From Nitratireductor soli (GTDB lineage: Bacteria > Pseudomonadota > Alphaproteobacteria > Rhizobiales > Rhizobiaceae), in NCBI RefSeq assembly GCF_001050155.1, contig NZ_LFVY01000018.1, forward strand, positions 1-64,000: a stretch of 64,000 bases of DNA, in the 5' to 3' direction. The notes under the pieces are model-generated. The model made no database searches. It saw only the letters and a list, made by a program, of their open reading frames with translations, and was not told where the DNA came from. The position numbers were made by a program, and so were the translations under genes. Below are positions 26,063 through 34,911 of the stretch, piece after piece (within the stretch, counting starts at the first letter, position 1; each line of letters opens with the position of its first letter).

Positions 26063-26626
26063 ATGACTTTGGCAACTCGCGTCCGTCTCTTCGCAGCCTC
26101 CGCCGCAGTGGCGGCGACGGTCGCCTTCACTCCGGCTTTGGCGCAGGATATTTCCGAAACGCATCTTTCGGCGGCGCGTGCGGCGATCGCGGCGATCAAC
26201 GCTACCGGCGATTTCGACGGCGTTCTGCCGCAGGCCGCCGGCGCGCTCAAGTCCGAGCTCATCCGCAAGAATCCCGACCTGGTTCAGCTGATCAACGCAG
26301 CCGTCGACGAGAAGGCCATCGAGCTTGCCAGCCGCCGGGTCGATCTGGAGCGCGAGGCGGCGCAAGCCTATGCGCGCGTGTTCAGCGAGCCGGAATTGAA
26401 GGAGATCGCCGCCTTCTACGAATCGCCGACCGGCCGGAAACTGATCGCCGACGGACCGATCGTCACGCGGGAAGTGCTGAAGGCCGGCGAGATCTGGCGC
26501 CGTGGCATTGCCCGCGACCTGGCACAGATGGTCGGACAGCAGATGGAGGCGGCGTCCGAAGCCACGGGTACCCAGCCTGCTCCGGCAGAGTCTGCCCCGG
26601 CCGAATCCGCGCCGGCAAACCAGTAG
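26063..26626 (+). CDS. DUF2059 secreted protein
   Basis: 187 residues from the ATG at 26063, which has GGAG ten nt ahead; GTG 26054 is too close to that site. A signal peptide (about 1-28, ending TPALAQ) precedes a helical DUF2059 domain with ARVFSEPELKEIAAFYESPTGRKLIADGP near 107-135, the family's hallmark. The tail is rich in Ala-Pro-Glu (three PAES-type repeats). Function unknown; many such genes follow rpiA in rhizobia as far as I recall. A strong intrinsic terminator lies 24 nt after the stop. Confidence 0.88.
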   Translation: MTLATRVRLFAASAAVAATVAFTPALAQDISETHLSAARAAIAAINATGDFDGVLPQAAGALKSELIRKNPDLVQLINAAVDEKAIELASRRVDLEREAAQAYARVFSEPELKEIAAFYESPTGRKLIADGPIVTREVLKAGEIWRRGIARDLAQMVGQQMEAASEATGTQPAPAESAPAESAPANQ

Positions 26627-26649
26627 ACGCTGTTTTCTGGATTGTCTCG

Positions 26650-26678
26650 AAGCCCGGCCGTCGTGCCGGGCTTTTATT
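26650..26678 (+). terminator. Intrinsic terminator after rpiA-DUF2059
   Basis: AAGCCCGGC pairs with GCCGGGCTT around a 6-nt loop, and TTTTATTTT follows. It is a classical rho-independent terminator that should end the rpiA transcript. Confidence 0.9.
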
Positions 26679-26695
26679 TTGGCCTCCGGATTTCT

Positions 26696-26800
26696 AGAGC
26701 GCCATGCGTCTATTCGGACGCATAAAGGACGCTCTATCTCTTTGATTTTCCGCATTTATGCGGACGTCAGGTGATTCCACCTGACTGCAAAAATGCTATA
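26696..26800 (+). repeat. Mosaic repeat, modules A + B1 (best complete copy)
   Basis: Module A at 26696-26735 has AGAGCG and CGCTCT ends and an inner ATGCGTC/GACGCAT inverted repeat. Module B1 at 26736-26800 has two hairpins, TCCGCAT-TT-ATGCGGA and CAGGTG-ATTC-CACCTG, and ends AAATGCTATA. It lies between the terminator and gor. Confidence 0.8.
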
Positions 26801-26881
26801 AGTCTATGGCGGTTGCTGGCGCCAATAGGCCTGAGAACCTGATGCAGGATGTGACAAGGCCGTTCGGGCCGAGGGATTGAG

Positions 26882-28267
26882 ATGACGAAATTCGATTACG
26901 ATCTGTTTGTGATTGGCGGCGGCTCGGGCGGCGTGCGCGCGGGGCGGCTGGCGGCGGGGCTGGGCAAGCGCGTGGCGATCGCCGAGGAATATCGCTTTGG
27001 CGGCACCTGCGTCATTCGCGGTTGCGTGCCGAAAAAACTGTTCGTCTACGCCTCGCAGTTTCCCGAGCATTTCGAAGACGCCGCCGGTTATGGCTGGACC
27101 GTGCCCGAGGCCAGCTTCAACTGGCGTGACCTAGTCGACAACAAGGACCGCGAGATCGCCCGGCTGGAAGGCCTGTACCGCAAGGGGCTGGAAAACGCCG
27201 GGGCCGAGATTTTCGAGGCGCGGGCAACGCTGGTCGACCGGCACACGGTCGAGGTCGGCGGCAGGCGGGTGACGGCGGACAAGATCCTGATCGCGGTCGG
27301 CGGGCGGCCCAATCCGCATGCCGCGCTGCCGGGCCATGAGCATTGCATCTTCTCCAATGAGGCGTTCGACTTGGCCGAGCTGCCGTCTGCCATCATCATC
27401 GAGGGCGGTGGCTACATCGCCGTGGAATTCGCCAACATCTTCCATGGCCTGGGCGTCGATACGACGCTGGTCTACCGCGGCAAGGAAATCCTCTCGCGCT
27501 TCGACGTCGATCTGCGTCGCGAACTGCACGCGACGATGGAGGCCAAGGGCATCAAGATCCTCTGCCATGACGTGCTGACCGCCGTCGACAAAGGCAGCGA
27601 TGGGACGCTCATGGCATATCTCAAATCGGGCAAGGTGCTGGAGGCGGGCCAGGTGATGCTGGCCATCGGCCGCATTCCCAACACGGACAATCTCGGCCTC
27701 GATGCGGCGGGTGTTGAGACCGGCAAGACCGGCGAAATCATCGTCGACGACTATTCGCGTACCAATGTCGACAACATCTGGGCGCTGGGCGACGTGACCA
27801 ACCGGGTGCAATTGACGCCGGTTGCGATCCATGAGGCGATGGGCTTCGTCGATACGGAGTTTCGCGGCAAGCCGACGAAGGTCGATCACGACACGATCGC
27901 CACCGCCGTGTTCTCGCAACCGGAGATCGGCACGGTCGGCCTGTCGGAGGACGAGGCGACACACCGTTTCGACAGGCTGGAAATCTACCGTGCCAGCTTC
28001 CGGCCGATGCGCCACACGCTGTCGGGACGCCAGGAAAAGATGCTGATGAAGCTGGTGGTGGATGCGGACAGCCGCGTCGTCGTCGGGGCGCATGTGCTGG
28101 GTCCCGACGCCGGCGAGATGGCGCAGATTCTCGGGATCGCGCTCAAGGCCCGGCTGACCAAGGACGATTTCGACCGCACCATGGCGGTGCATCCATCGGC
28201 GGCGGAGGAGCTGGTCACCATGTACCAGCCGAGCTATCGGGTCGAAAAGGGCAAACGGATCGACTGA
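26882..28267 (+). CDS. gor: Glutathione-disulfide reductase
   Basis: 461 residues. An FAD-binding GGGSGGVRAGR motif lies near 13-23, and the redox-active disulfide GGTCVIRGCVPKKL near 41-54. The NADP domain has IEGGGYIAVEFANI near 176-189 and the C-terminal interface ends with HPSAAEELV, whose His-Glu pair completes the active site. It keeps glutathione reduced using NADPH. The GGCT-like gene begins one nt after the stop, which ties glutathione reduction to a second glutathione-related enzyme. A B1 repeat sits 81 nt ahead. Confidence 0.95.
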   Translation: MTKFDYDLFVIGGGSGGVRAGRLAAGLGKRVAIAEEYRFGGTCVIRGCVPKKLFVYASQFPEHFEDAAGYGWTVPEASFNWRDLVDNKDREIARLEGLYRKGLENAGAEIFEARATLVDRHTVEVGGRRVTADKILIAVGGRPNPHAALPGHEHCIFSNEAFDLAELPSAIIIEGGGYIAVEFANIFHGLGVDTTLVYRGKEILSRFDVDLRRELHATMEAKGIKILCHDVLTAVDKGSDGTLMAYLKSGKVLEAGQVMLAIGRIPNTDNLGLDAAGVETGKTGEIIVDDYSRTNVDNIWALGDVTNRVQLTPVAIHEAMGFVDTEFRGKPTKVDHDTIATAVFSQPEIGTVGLSEDEATHRFDRLEIYRASFRPMRHTLSGRQEKMLMKLVVDADSRVVVGAHVLGPDAGEMAQILGIALKARLTKDDFDRTMAVHPSAAEELVTMYQPSYRVEKGKRID

Positions 28268-28268
28268 G

Positions 28269-28865
28269 ATGGACGGGAACGGCGACGGGCTGGTGGCCTA
28301 TTTCGGCTATGGCTCTCTGGTCAATCGCGCCACGCACCGCACCGAGATCATTGGTGCGGTGCCGGCACGGCTGATGGGCTGGCGGCGCCAATGGGTGCGT
28401 CGGGACGATGAAACCGAGCGCGCGCTGTTGAGCGTTCGCTGCGACGCGGACGCCTTCATCGACGGGCTGCTGATCGTCGACCGGGTCGAAAACCTGCCGA
28501 GCGTCGATCTGCGCGAAGCGCATTACGCGCGCGTGGCGCTCGATCCCGGCGCGGTGAAGGCCGCCGAGGCTTTGCCGGTCAATTGTCCGATCCATGTCTA
28601 TCAGGCGAAGCGATCCGTCGAGCCGATCCGGTTGCAGATCATTCAATCCTATCTCGATGCGGTTCTGCAGGGGTTTCTGCGCGAATTCGGTGAAGAAGGC
28701 GCAGCACGCTTTATCGCGGAGACGGACGGGTTTGACGCTGCGATCCTGGCCGATCGCGCCGCGCCGCAATATCCGCGTGCCGTCGCGCTCGAGCCGAGCG
28801 AACAGGCATTTCTCGACGCGCTGCTCGCCCAGTGCGGGCTGCGCATCGTGCCCGCTGCGGGATAA
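28269..28865 (+). CDS. Gamma-glutamylcyclotransferase-like protein
   Basis: 198 residues. The start has the GGCT-fold loop YFGYGSLVNRATH near 13-25 that binds the gamma-glutamyl group, and then ARLMGWRRQWV near 35-45. The catalytic Glu of the family is expected in the central beta-barrel near LREAHYARV (86-94). Members release 5-oxoproline from gamma-glutamyl compounds. The gene follows gor by one nt, so coupled expression and a glutathione role are likely. A hairpin follows it. Confidence 0.83.
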   Translation: MDGNGDGLVAYFGYGSLVNRATHRTEIIGAVPARLMGWRRQWVRRDDETERALLSVRCDADAFIDGLLIVDRVENLPSVDLREAHYARVALDPGAVKAAEALPVNCPIHVYQAKRSVEPIRLQIIQSYLDAVLQGFLREFGEEGAARFIAETDGFDAAILADRAAPQYPRAVALEPSEQAFLDALLAQCGLRIVPAAG

Positions 28866-28901
28866 GCCTTCGCCATCACCGTGATTCCGGGGTAGTATCG
28901 T

Positions 28902-28930
28902 GCCCGCGCTTTCGTTAATAAGCGGGCTTT
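28902..28930 (+). terminator. Hairpin between GGCT-like gene and DAHP synthase
   Basis: GCCCGC pairs with GCGGGC around a 14-nt AT-richer loop, and TTTC follows. It could terminate the gor transcript, or act in the leader of the aromatic-amino-acid gene. The short U-run leaves this open. Confidence 0.5.
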
Positions 28931-28999
28931 CGGTATCCGTGAACGGCTGTCGCCGCGGACCGAGGGCATGATTCCTGAAGCCAAAGTCGAGTAAGCAAG

Positions 29000-30376
29000 A
29001 TGACGAAGTGGTCGCCGAATTCGTGGAGAAACAAGCCCATCCAGCAGGTTCCGGCCTATCCGGACCTGAACGCCCTGGCCGAGGTCGAGGCGCGCATGGC
29101 CACCTATCCGCCACTCGTTTTTGCAGGTGAAGCGCGCAAGCTGAAGAAGCAGCTCGCCGCCGTTGCCGAGGGCAATGGCTTTCTCCTGCAGGGCGGTGAT
29201 TGCGCGGAAAGCTTTGCCGAGCATGGCGCCGACAACATTCGCGATTTCTTCCGCGCCTTCCTGCAGATGGCCGTTGTCCTGACCTTTGCCGGGTCGCAGC
29301 CGGTGGTGAAGGTCGGGCGCATCGCCGGCCAGTTCGCCAAGCCGCGCTCCTCCGACACGGAGGCCAAGGGCGATGTGATCCTGCCGAGCTACCGTGGCGA
29401 CATCATCAACGGCATCGAGTTCGAGGCCGCCTCGCGCACGCCCGATCCGGCGCGCCAGGAAATGGCCTACCGGCAGTCGGCGGCGACGCTGAACCTCTTG
29501 CGCGCTTTCGCCCAGGGCGGTTTCGCCAATCTGGAGAACGTGCACAAATGGATGCTCGGCTTCCTGTCGGACAGCCCGCAGGCCGAGCGCTACCAGGAAC
29601 TGGCCAACCGCATCACCGAGACGATCGACTTCATGCGCGCCGTCGGCATCACCGGCGAGAGCTCGCATGCGCTGCGCGAGACCGATTTCTACACCAGCCA
29701 CGAGGCGTTGCTTCTGGGCTATGAAGAAGCGCTGACGCGCGTCGATTCGACGTCGGGCGACTGGTACGCCACGTCCGGCCACATGATCTGGATCGGCGAC
29801 CGGACGCGCCAGGCCGACCATGCGCATGTGGAATTCTGCCGTGGCATCAAGAACCCGCTCGGCCTGAAATGCGGACCGTCGATGACGCCTGACGGACTGA
29901 TCGAGCTGATCGACCTGCTCAATCCGGAAAACGAGCCGGGCCGGCTGACGCTGATCGCCCGTTTCGGAGCCGACAAGGTGGGCGAGCACCTGCCGAAGCT
30001 GGTGCGCGCCGTGGAGCGGGAAGGGCGCAAGGTGGTCTGGTCGTGCGATCCGATGCACGGCAACACGATCACGGCCGCCGGCTACAAGACGCGGCCCTTC
30101 GACCGCATCCTGAAGGAGGTGCAGACCTTCTTCGAGGTGCATCGCGCCGAAGGCACGCATCCCGGCGGCATGCATGTGGAGATGACCGGCAAGAACGTCA
30201 CCGAATGCACGGGCGGTGCGCGCGCCATTCGCGACGAGGAATTGCAGGACCGCTACCACACCCATTGCGATCCGCGGCTCAATGCCGACCAGGCGCTGGA
30301 ACTGTCTTTCCTGGTGGCCGAGCTGTTGAAGAAGGATCGCGCGGCGCAGCCGGCCGGCAAGGTCGCCAACGCTTGA
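29000..30376 (+). CDS. Class II 3-deoxy-7-phosphoheptulonate (DAHP) synthase
   Basis: 458 residues of the plant-like class II enzyme: [18 protein letters not shown] near 35-52, [12 protein letters not shown] near 60-71 with the metal Cys, [17 protein letters not shown] near 97-113, and a metal/PEP-binding CDPMHGNTI near 352-360. [17 protein letters not shown] near 380-396 gives further conserved His/Glu residues. It joins PEP and erythrose 4-phosphate as the first step to chorismate. It is not of the AroFGH class. The upstream hairpin could relate to control. Confidence 0.95.
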   Translation: MTKWSPNSWRNKPIQQVPAYPDLNALAEVEARMATYPPLVFAGEARKLKKQLAAVAEGNGFLLQGGDCAESFAEHGADNIRDFFRAFLQMAVVLTFAGSQPVVKVGRIAGQFAKPRSSDTEAKGDVILPSYRGDIINGIEFEAASRTPDPARQEMAYRQSAATLNLLRAFAQGGFANLENVHKWMLGFLSDSPQAERYQELANRITETIDFMRAVGITGESSHALRETDFYTSHEALLLGYEEALTRVDSTSGDWYATSGHMIWIGDRTRQADHAHVEFCRGIKNPLGLKCGPSMTPDGLIELIDLLNPENEPGRLTLIARFGADKVGEHLPKLVRAVEREGRKVVWSCDPMHGNTITAAGYKTRPFDRILKEVQTFFEVHRAEGTHPGGMHVEMTGKNVTECTGGARAIRDEELQDRYHTHCDPRLNADQALELSFLVAELLKKDRAAQPAGKVANA

Positions 30377-30476
30377 ACGGGGTTGAAGCTTAACTTCAGC
30401 CTTTGGCAATGCCCTGTTGGGTGTTGAGATGGTAGTCATGGCTCCTGCAAGGAACCAGTTGGGATCGGAGGGAACC

Positions 30477-30902
30477 ATGACCAATCATCACGACGGATCG
30501 TGCCTGTGCGGCGCGGTCCGTTTTCACACCAGCGGAGATCTGCGTGGCGTCGTCTATTGCCATTGCTCGCAATGCCGCAAGCAGACCGGCCTGTACTATG
30601 CGGCGACCGACGTCAGCGATGCGGACCTGAGGGTCGAGGGCGGCGAGAACCTGACATGGTATGCCGCATCGGACTTCGCCAGGCGCGGCTTCTGCAGGGT
30701 TTGCGGCTCGGCGCTGTTCTGGAAACGAAACGGCGCCGATAAGGTGTCGATTATGGCCGGCGCTTTCGAGGCGCCGAGCGGGCTTGTGGCCGACAGCCAC
30801 ATCTTCGTCGCCGACAAGGGCGATTTCTACACGATCGACGATGGCCTGCCGCAATATGCGCGCTCGTCGGCGGCGGTTGCGGTTGCCGGGAACGATGACT
30901 GA
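30477..30902 (+). CDS. GFA/CENP-V-family zinc protein
   Basis: 141 residues from the ATG at 30477, behind GGAGGG. The GFA-fold zinc ligands are visible: GSCLCGAVRF near 8-17, CHCSQCRKQTG near 30-40, and FCRVCGSALFWKR near 70-82. The fold is shared with the so-called glutathione-dependent formaldehyde-activating enzyme, although most members are only related folds without proven activity. The end overlaps the hemerythrin gene start (ATGACTGA), so they are coupled. Confidence 0.9.
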   Translation: MTNHHDGSCLCGAVRFHTSGDLRGVVYCHCSQCRKQTGLYYAATDVSDADLRVEGGENLTWYAASDFARRGFCRVCGSALFWKRNGADKVSIMAGAFEAPSGLVADSHIFVADKGDFYTIDDGLPQYARSSAAVAVAGNDD

Positions 30903-31500
30903 CGCGATGGCCGATCTGCCGGACAGTTTGCGGATCGAGACGCGGCAGGGCCTGCCGCCCGATCTGCGCTATCTGGTGGAGAAATATCCGCGCGATACGT
31001 GGCAGGGGCATGCCAATCTTGGCGGCATGGCGCAATTCTGGCTGCAGCGGCACGACATGTTCCGCGAGCTCGGCGGCCTGCTGCAGGGCAGCGTCACCGA
31101 CTATCGCGAGGGGCGGTTGGCGCCGCATGATTTCGCCGCCTGGTTCGCACCGCGCCTGCGGTTTTTCCTGCAGCAATTGCATGGGCATCACCAGATCGAG
31201 GACATGCACTATTTTCCCGTCTTCGCCGCTGCCGAGGAGCGCCTGAAGCGCGGCTTCGACCTTCTCGATGCCGATCACCACACCATCCATGACGCGCTGG
31301 AGCGCAACGCGCAGACCGGGTCGGCATTCCTCCAGGCGCTCGGCGCTGCGCGCGACACGCGGCTGTTCGCCGCCGACGCCTATGCGGACGAGAACACGAA
31401 GCTGCTGTCGATGCTGCTCAGGCACCTGCACGACGAGGAGGATCTGATCATCCCGCTCATTCTGGACAGGACCGAGGAAGGGCTTGGCGTCGGCGGTTGA
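30895..31500 (+). CDS. Hemerythrin-like (HHE domain) protein
   Basis: 201 residues. After about 50 residues an HHE cation-binding four-helix bundle is seen: QRHDMFRELGG near 50-60, HGHHQIEDMHYFPVF near 94-110, LLDADHHTIHDALE near 122-135, and LLRHLHDEEDLIIPLI near 175-190. His and Glu residues at these places could bind a di-iron centre that senses O2, NO or metals. It starts inside the end of the GFA gene, so the two proteins are likely made together. Role unknown. Confidence 0.87.
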   Translation: MTDAMADLPDSLRIETRQGLPPDLRYLVEKYPRDTWQGHANLGGMAQFWLQRHDMFRELGGLLQGSVTDYREGRLAPHDFAAWFAPRLRFFLQQLHGHHQIEDMHYFPVFAAAEERLKRGFDLLDADHHTIHDALERNAQTGSAFLQALGAARDTRLFAADAYADENTKLLSMLLRHLHDEEDLIIPLILDRTEEGLGVGG

Positions 31501-31593
31501 GCCGGCCGATCATGTTGCAAGCCGCCCGTGCGCGGGCTAAACGCAACGGGTCAGCAGCCTGGATCGGTTCATCGTTTCACGGAAACGCCGCTC

Positions 31594-31662
31594 CGCTCTA
31601 TCTGCTTGTTTTCCGCATTTGTGCGGGCGCCAGGTGAAGTCACCTGACTGCAAAATGCTATA
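31594..31662 (+). repeat. Mosaic repeat, module B1 with trace of A, upstream of nadE
   Basis: CGCTCT (end of A) is followed by B1 hairpins (CCGCATTTGTGCGG and CAGGTGAAGTCACCTG) and AAATGCTATA. The module ends 14 nt before the nadE ATG, exactly as the folB copy does. Confidence 0.75.
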
Positions 31663-31676
31663 GGAACAGGAACGCC

Positions 31677-33362
31677 ATGGCCCGCAAATCACACGCCCCC
31701 GACATCCTGCGCATTGCCACCGCCCAGCTCAATCCGGTGGTCGGCGACGTGGCCGGCAATCTGGCCAAGGCGCGCGAGGCACGGGCCGATGCCGCCAGGC
31801 AAGGCGCCGATCTCATCCTGTTCACCGAATTGTTCATCGCCGGCTATCCGCCCGAGGATCTGGTGCTGAAACCGGCCTTCCTCGAGGCCTGCGAGGGCGC
31901 CATGGCCGATCTGGCCGCCGATACGAAGGATGGCGGACCCGGCATCATCATCGGTACGCCGCTGCGCCGCGACAGCGGGCTGCATAACGCCGTCATGGTG
32001 ATGGACGGCGGCAAGATCGTCGCTGAACGCTTCAAGCTCGACCTGCCGAATTACGGCGAGTTCGACGAGAAACGCGTGTTCCAGCCGGGACCGGATATGC
32101 CCGGTCCGGTGAATTTTCGCGGCGTGCGGCTTGGCATTCCGATCTGCGAGGACATTTGGGGCGAGCTTGGCGTCTGCGAGACGCTGGCTGAATCCGGCGC
32201 GGAAATCCTGCTCGTGCCAAACGGCTCGCCCTATTATCGCGGCAAGGTGGACGTGCGCCACCAGGTGGTGATCGCCCAGGTGATCGAGAGCGGTCTGCCG
32301 ATGTTGTATGCCAACCAGCTCGGCGGGCAGGACGAACTGGTGTTCGACGGCGCGTCTTTTGCGATCTCGGCCGACAAGTCGCTGGCCTTCCAGATGAGCC
32401 AGTTCGAGGAATCCGTGTCGGTTTCCACCTGGAAACGGGATGGCGAGGGCTGGCGCTGCGATGACGGGCCGATGTCGAAGATTCCCGAGAAGGAAGAGGC
32501 CGATTACCGGGCCTGCCTGCTTGGCCTGCGCGATTATGTGAACAAGAACGGCTTCAAGAATGTCGTGCTCGGCCTTTCGGGCGGCATCGATTCGGCGATC
32601 TGCGCAGCCCTCGCCGTCGATGCGCTGGGCGAGGAGCGGGTGCGCTGCATCATGATGCCGTATCGCTACACGTCGAAGGATTCGCTGCAGGACGCCGAGG
32701 CCTGCGCGCGGGCGCTCGGCTGCCGCTACGACATCGTGCCGATCTCCGAGCCGGTTGAAGGGTTCTCGCATGCGCTGACACAGCTTTTCGAGGGCACGAA
32801 GGAAGGTGTGACCGAGGAAAACCTGCAAAGCCGCACGCGCGGCACCATCCTGATGGCGGTCTCCAACAAGTTCGGCTCGATGGTGGTCACCACCGGCAAC
32901 AAGTCGGAGATGTCGGTCGGCTACGCGACGCTCTATGGCGACATGAATGGCGGCTTCAATCCAATCAAGGATGTCTACAAGATGCAGGTCTACGCGCTGT
33001 CGGCCTGGAGAAACACCACCGTGCCGCCCAGCGCGCTTGGCCCATCGGGCGCGGTGATCCCGCAAAACATCATCGACAAGGCGCCGTCTGCCGAATTGCG
33101 CCCCGACCAGACCGACCAGGATTCGCTGCCGCCCTATCCGGTGCTCGACGACATCCTGGAATGCCTGGTCGAGGGCGAGATGGGCGTCGACGCCATTGTC
33201 GCGCGCGGCCACGACCGCGAGACCGTGCACCGGATCGAGCATCTGCTCTACATCGCCGAATACAAGCGCCGGCAGGCCGCGCCAGGCGTGAAGATCACGC
33301 GCAAGAATTTTGGCCGTGACCGGCGTTATCCGATCACAAACAGATTCCGGGATCGGACATAA
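31677..33362 (+). CDS. nadE: Glutamine-dependent NAD+ synthetase
   Basis: 561 residues. An N-terminal nitrilase-like glutaminase domain (about 10-260) has the catalytic Glu/Lys/Cys region: LFTELFIAGYPPEDL near 49-63, FKLDLPNYGEFDEKR near 118-132, and GIPICEDIWGE near 151-161. The C-terminal synthetase has a P-loop GLSGGIDSAICAALA near 300-314 and TTGNKSEMSVGYATLYGD near 405-422. It makes NAD+ from NaAD, ATP and glutamine. The B1 repeat ends 14 nt upstream, so leader RNA is probably mostly repeat. Confidence 0.96.
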   Translation: MARKSHAPDILRIATAQLNPVVGDVAGNLAKAREARADAARQGADLILFTELFIAGYPPEDLVLKPAFLEACEGAMADLAADTKDGGPGIIIGTPLRRDSGLHNAVMVMDGGKIVAERFKLDLPNYGEFDEKRVFQPGPDMPGPVNFRGVRLGIPICEDIWGELGVCETLAESGAEILLVPNGSPYYRGKVDVRHQVVIAQVIESGLPMLYANQLGGQDELVFDGASFAISADKSLAFQMSQFEESVSVSTWKRDGEGWRCDDGPMSKIPEKEEADYRACLLGLRDYVNKNGFKNVVLGLSGGIDSAICAALAVDALGEERVRCIMMPYRYTSKDSLQDAEACARALGCRYDIVPISEPVEGFSHALTQLFEGTKEGVTEENLQSRTRGTILMAVSNKFGSMVVTTGNKSEMSVGYATLYGDMNGGFNPIKDVYKMQVYALSAWRNTTVPPSALGPSGAVIPQNIIDKAPSAELRPDQTDQDSLPPYPVLDDILECLVEGEMGVDAIVARGHDRETVHRIEHLLYIAEYKRRQAAPGVKITRKNFGRDRRYPITNRFRDRT

Positions 33363-33404
33363 ACTGCTGATTTAGCAGATTTTTCCGCGCTTCACGGGGC
33401 GGCT

Positions 33405-34040
33405 TTAGTCCTCGGCGGGTTTCTTCCTGTTTCGTTCCTCGAGTTCGGCCCGGTTGGAATAGACGTGATCGACCAGGCCCCAGTCGCGCGCTTCCTGCGC
33501 GGTCATGAAATAGTCGCGGTCGAGCGTTCGTTCGACGTCTTCCTCGGTGCGTCCGCAATGCTCGGCATAAAGCCTGATCATGCGGCGCTTGACCTTGACG
33601 ATGTCCTCCGCATGCCGCTCGATGTCCGATGCCTGGCCGCGAAAACCACCCGATGGCTGGTGCAGGACGATGCTCGAATTGGCGAGGGACGCCCGCCGGC
33701 CCGGCGCACCCGCCATCAGCAGGAACGAGCCCATCGAACCGGCCGTGCCCATGCAGACGGTCGCCACCGGGCATTTGATGAAATGCATCGTGTCGTAGAC
33801 GGCAAAGCCACTCGATACCACGCCGCCGGGCGAGTTGATGTAGAAGGAAATCTCCCTGTCGGGGTTTTCCGATTCGAGGAACAGCAGCTGGGCGCAGATC
33901 AGCGCGGCGGACTCGTCGTTCACCTCGCCGTTGAGGAAGATGATCCGTTCGCGCAACAGCCTGGAAAAAATGTCGAACGAGCGTTCGCCTCTCGGCGATT
34001 GCTCGACGACCATGGGGATGAGCGCCATCGTGTCGCGCAT
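33405..34040 (-). CDS. ATP-dependent Clp protease proteolytic subunit (ClpP paralogue)
   Basis: 211 residues. Catalytic triad is in place: Ser102 in [11 protein letters not shown], His127 in [10 protein letters not shown] and Asp176 in LDRDYFM. It is an SDS-like ClpP fold ([18 protein letters not shown]). No clpX or clpA gene is nearby, which suggests one of the additional ClpP copies that rhizobia carry rather than the one in the tig-clpP-clpX set. The tail after the core (residues ~190-211) is polar and highly charged. It converges on nadE with 42 nt between stops. Confidence 0.93.
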   Translation of the reverse strand: MRDTMALIPMVVEQSPRGERSFDIFSRLLRERIIFLNGEVNDESAALICAQLLFLESENPDREISFYINSPGGVVSSGFAVYDTMHFIKCPVATVCMGTAGSMGSFLLMAGAPGRRASLANSSIVLHQPSGGFRGQASDIERHAEDIVKVKRRMIRLYAEHCGRTEEDVERTLDRDYFMTAQEARDWGLVDHVYSNRAELEERNRKKPAED

Positions 34041-34079
34041 GGGCGAAATCTCCTGTTCAAAGATGGTGATGTTGTCTGG

Positions 34080-34436
34080 CTAGGCGGCGCGCGCCAAAGG
34101 CGGGCCGTTGAAATTGGCGGCGGGGCGCGGCACCTTTTCGGCGCTGTGCGTCAGGCGAAACCAGGTGCCGCCGTCGGGTTGCGGCGACAATTCGACCGTC
34201 ACCAGCGTGTCGGGCTCGTTTGCCCCGGCATCGTGCCAGGCATAGCGCACCCGCGAAAAGGGCAGGGCGTCGAGCACCTCATAGCTTGCGTCGGGCGCAT
34301 CGCCGCCCGGTGCATCCAGCCATGCGGCGGCCAGTTCCGGAACGGTCAGCGCGCGCCAGACCTTCTCCAGTGGCGCTTCCAACACGCATTCCACGACGAT
34401 GGTTTCGCTCTCTTTTTGCTCGTCGGCGGGCGTCAT
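34080..34436 (-). CDS. SRPBCC (AHSA1-like) domain protein
   Basis: 118 residues from the ATG at 34436, whose ATGA overlaps the arsR stop. The START-like SRPBCC fold begins VVECVLEAPLEKVWRALTVPELAAAW near 15-40 and has a WHDAGANEPDTLVTVELSP strand and FRLTHSAEKVP. Pairs of an ArsR repressor and an SRPBCC protein are frequent in bacteria. The ligand and partner are unknown. The longer open frame to 34787 is the shadow of arsR. Confidence 0.88.
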   Translation of the reverse strand: MTPADEQKESETIVVECVLEAPLEKVWRALTVPELAAAWLDAPGGDAPDASYEVLDALPFSRVRYAWHDAGANEPDTLVTVELSPQPDGGTWFRLTHSAEKVPRPAANFNGPPLARAA

Positions 34437-34747
34437 TGGTCCATCTCCTTGAGCAGCGTTTTCAGCTTGTCGACCCGGCTGGGCCAGAAGGCGCGATAGC
34501 GTGTCAGCCAGTCGACCAGCGGCCGCATGCCGTCCGGATCGACCCGGTATGTCACGTGACGGCCGGTCTTCTGCTCGGCGATCAGGCCGACGCCGCGCAG
34601 GACCGCAATATGCTGCGAGATCGCCGGCTGCGAAACCGCCAGTCCCTCGCGCAATTCGGTCGCGTTGCGCGCGCCTGCGCTCAGCCGTTCGAGAAGGAGG
34701 CGCCGCGTGGGGTCGGCGAGCGCGCGAAAAATATCCGTTTCGTTCAT
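34433..34747 (-). CDS. ArsR-family transcriptional regulator
   Basis: 104 residues from the ATG at 34747; another ATG two codons upstream (34753) is possible. The winged HTH is clear: DIFRALADPTRRLLLERLSAG, ATELREGLAVSQPAISQHIAVL and AEQKTGRHVTYRVDPDGM (wing). No ELCVCDL metal-binding motif is seen, so metals are unlikely inducers. The perfect inverted repeat at 34755-34774 lies just ahead of the start and should be its operator. It is coupled to the SRPBCC gene. Confidence 0.92.
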   Translation of the reverse strand: MNETDIFRALADPTRRLLLERLSAGARNATELREGLAVSQPAISQHIAVLRGVGLIAEQKTGRHVTYRVDPDGMRPLVDWLTRYRAFWPSRVDKLKTLLKEMDQ

Positions 34748-34754
34748 GCACAAT

Positions 34755-34774
34755 AGATAAGCACAGACTTATCT
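34755..34774. promoter_or_regulatory. ArsR operator-like palindrome
   Basis: AGATAAG and CTTATCT are perfect inverted arms separated by 6 nt, placed a few bases upstream of the arsR start. Its position and size suit an ArsR dimer and autorepression. Confidence 0.65.
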
Positions 34775-34911
34775 GTCGCGCAAGCAAGCGCTGGAGCAGG
34801 AGATGGCGCCGCTGCGGCCATTGCGCCGCTTCGGCCGATGGCTACGATGGGTGGACGTAGTCTTTCGCCTGCAATTCCAGGCGGCTTTCACAGCATGATG
34901 GACGCTTGGCG

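Noticed and set aside
33405-34040. Possible loss of the catalytic Asp in ClpP
   Set aside because: On alignment with the E. coli sequence the catalytic Asp is the one in the RDRF-type motif, which is kept here as RDYF (Asp176); the triad is intact.
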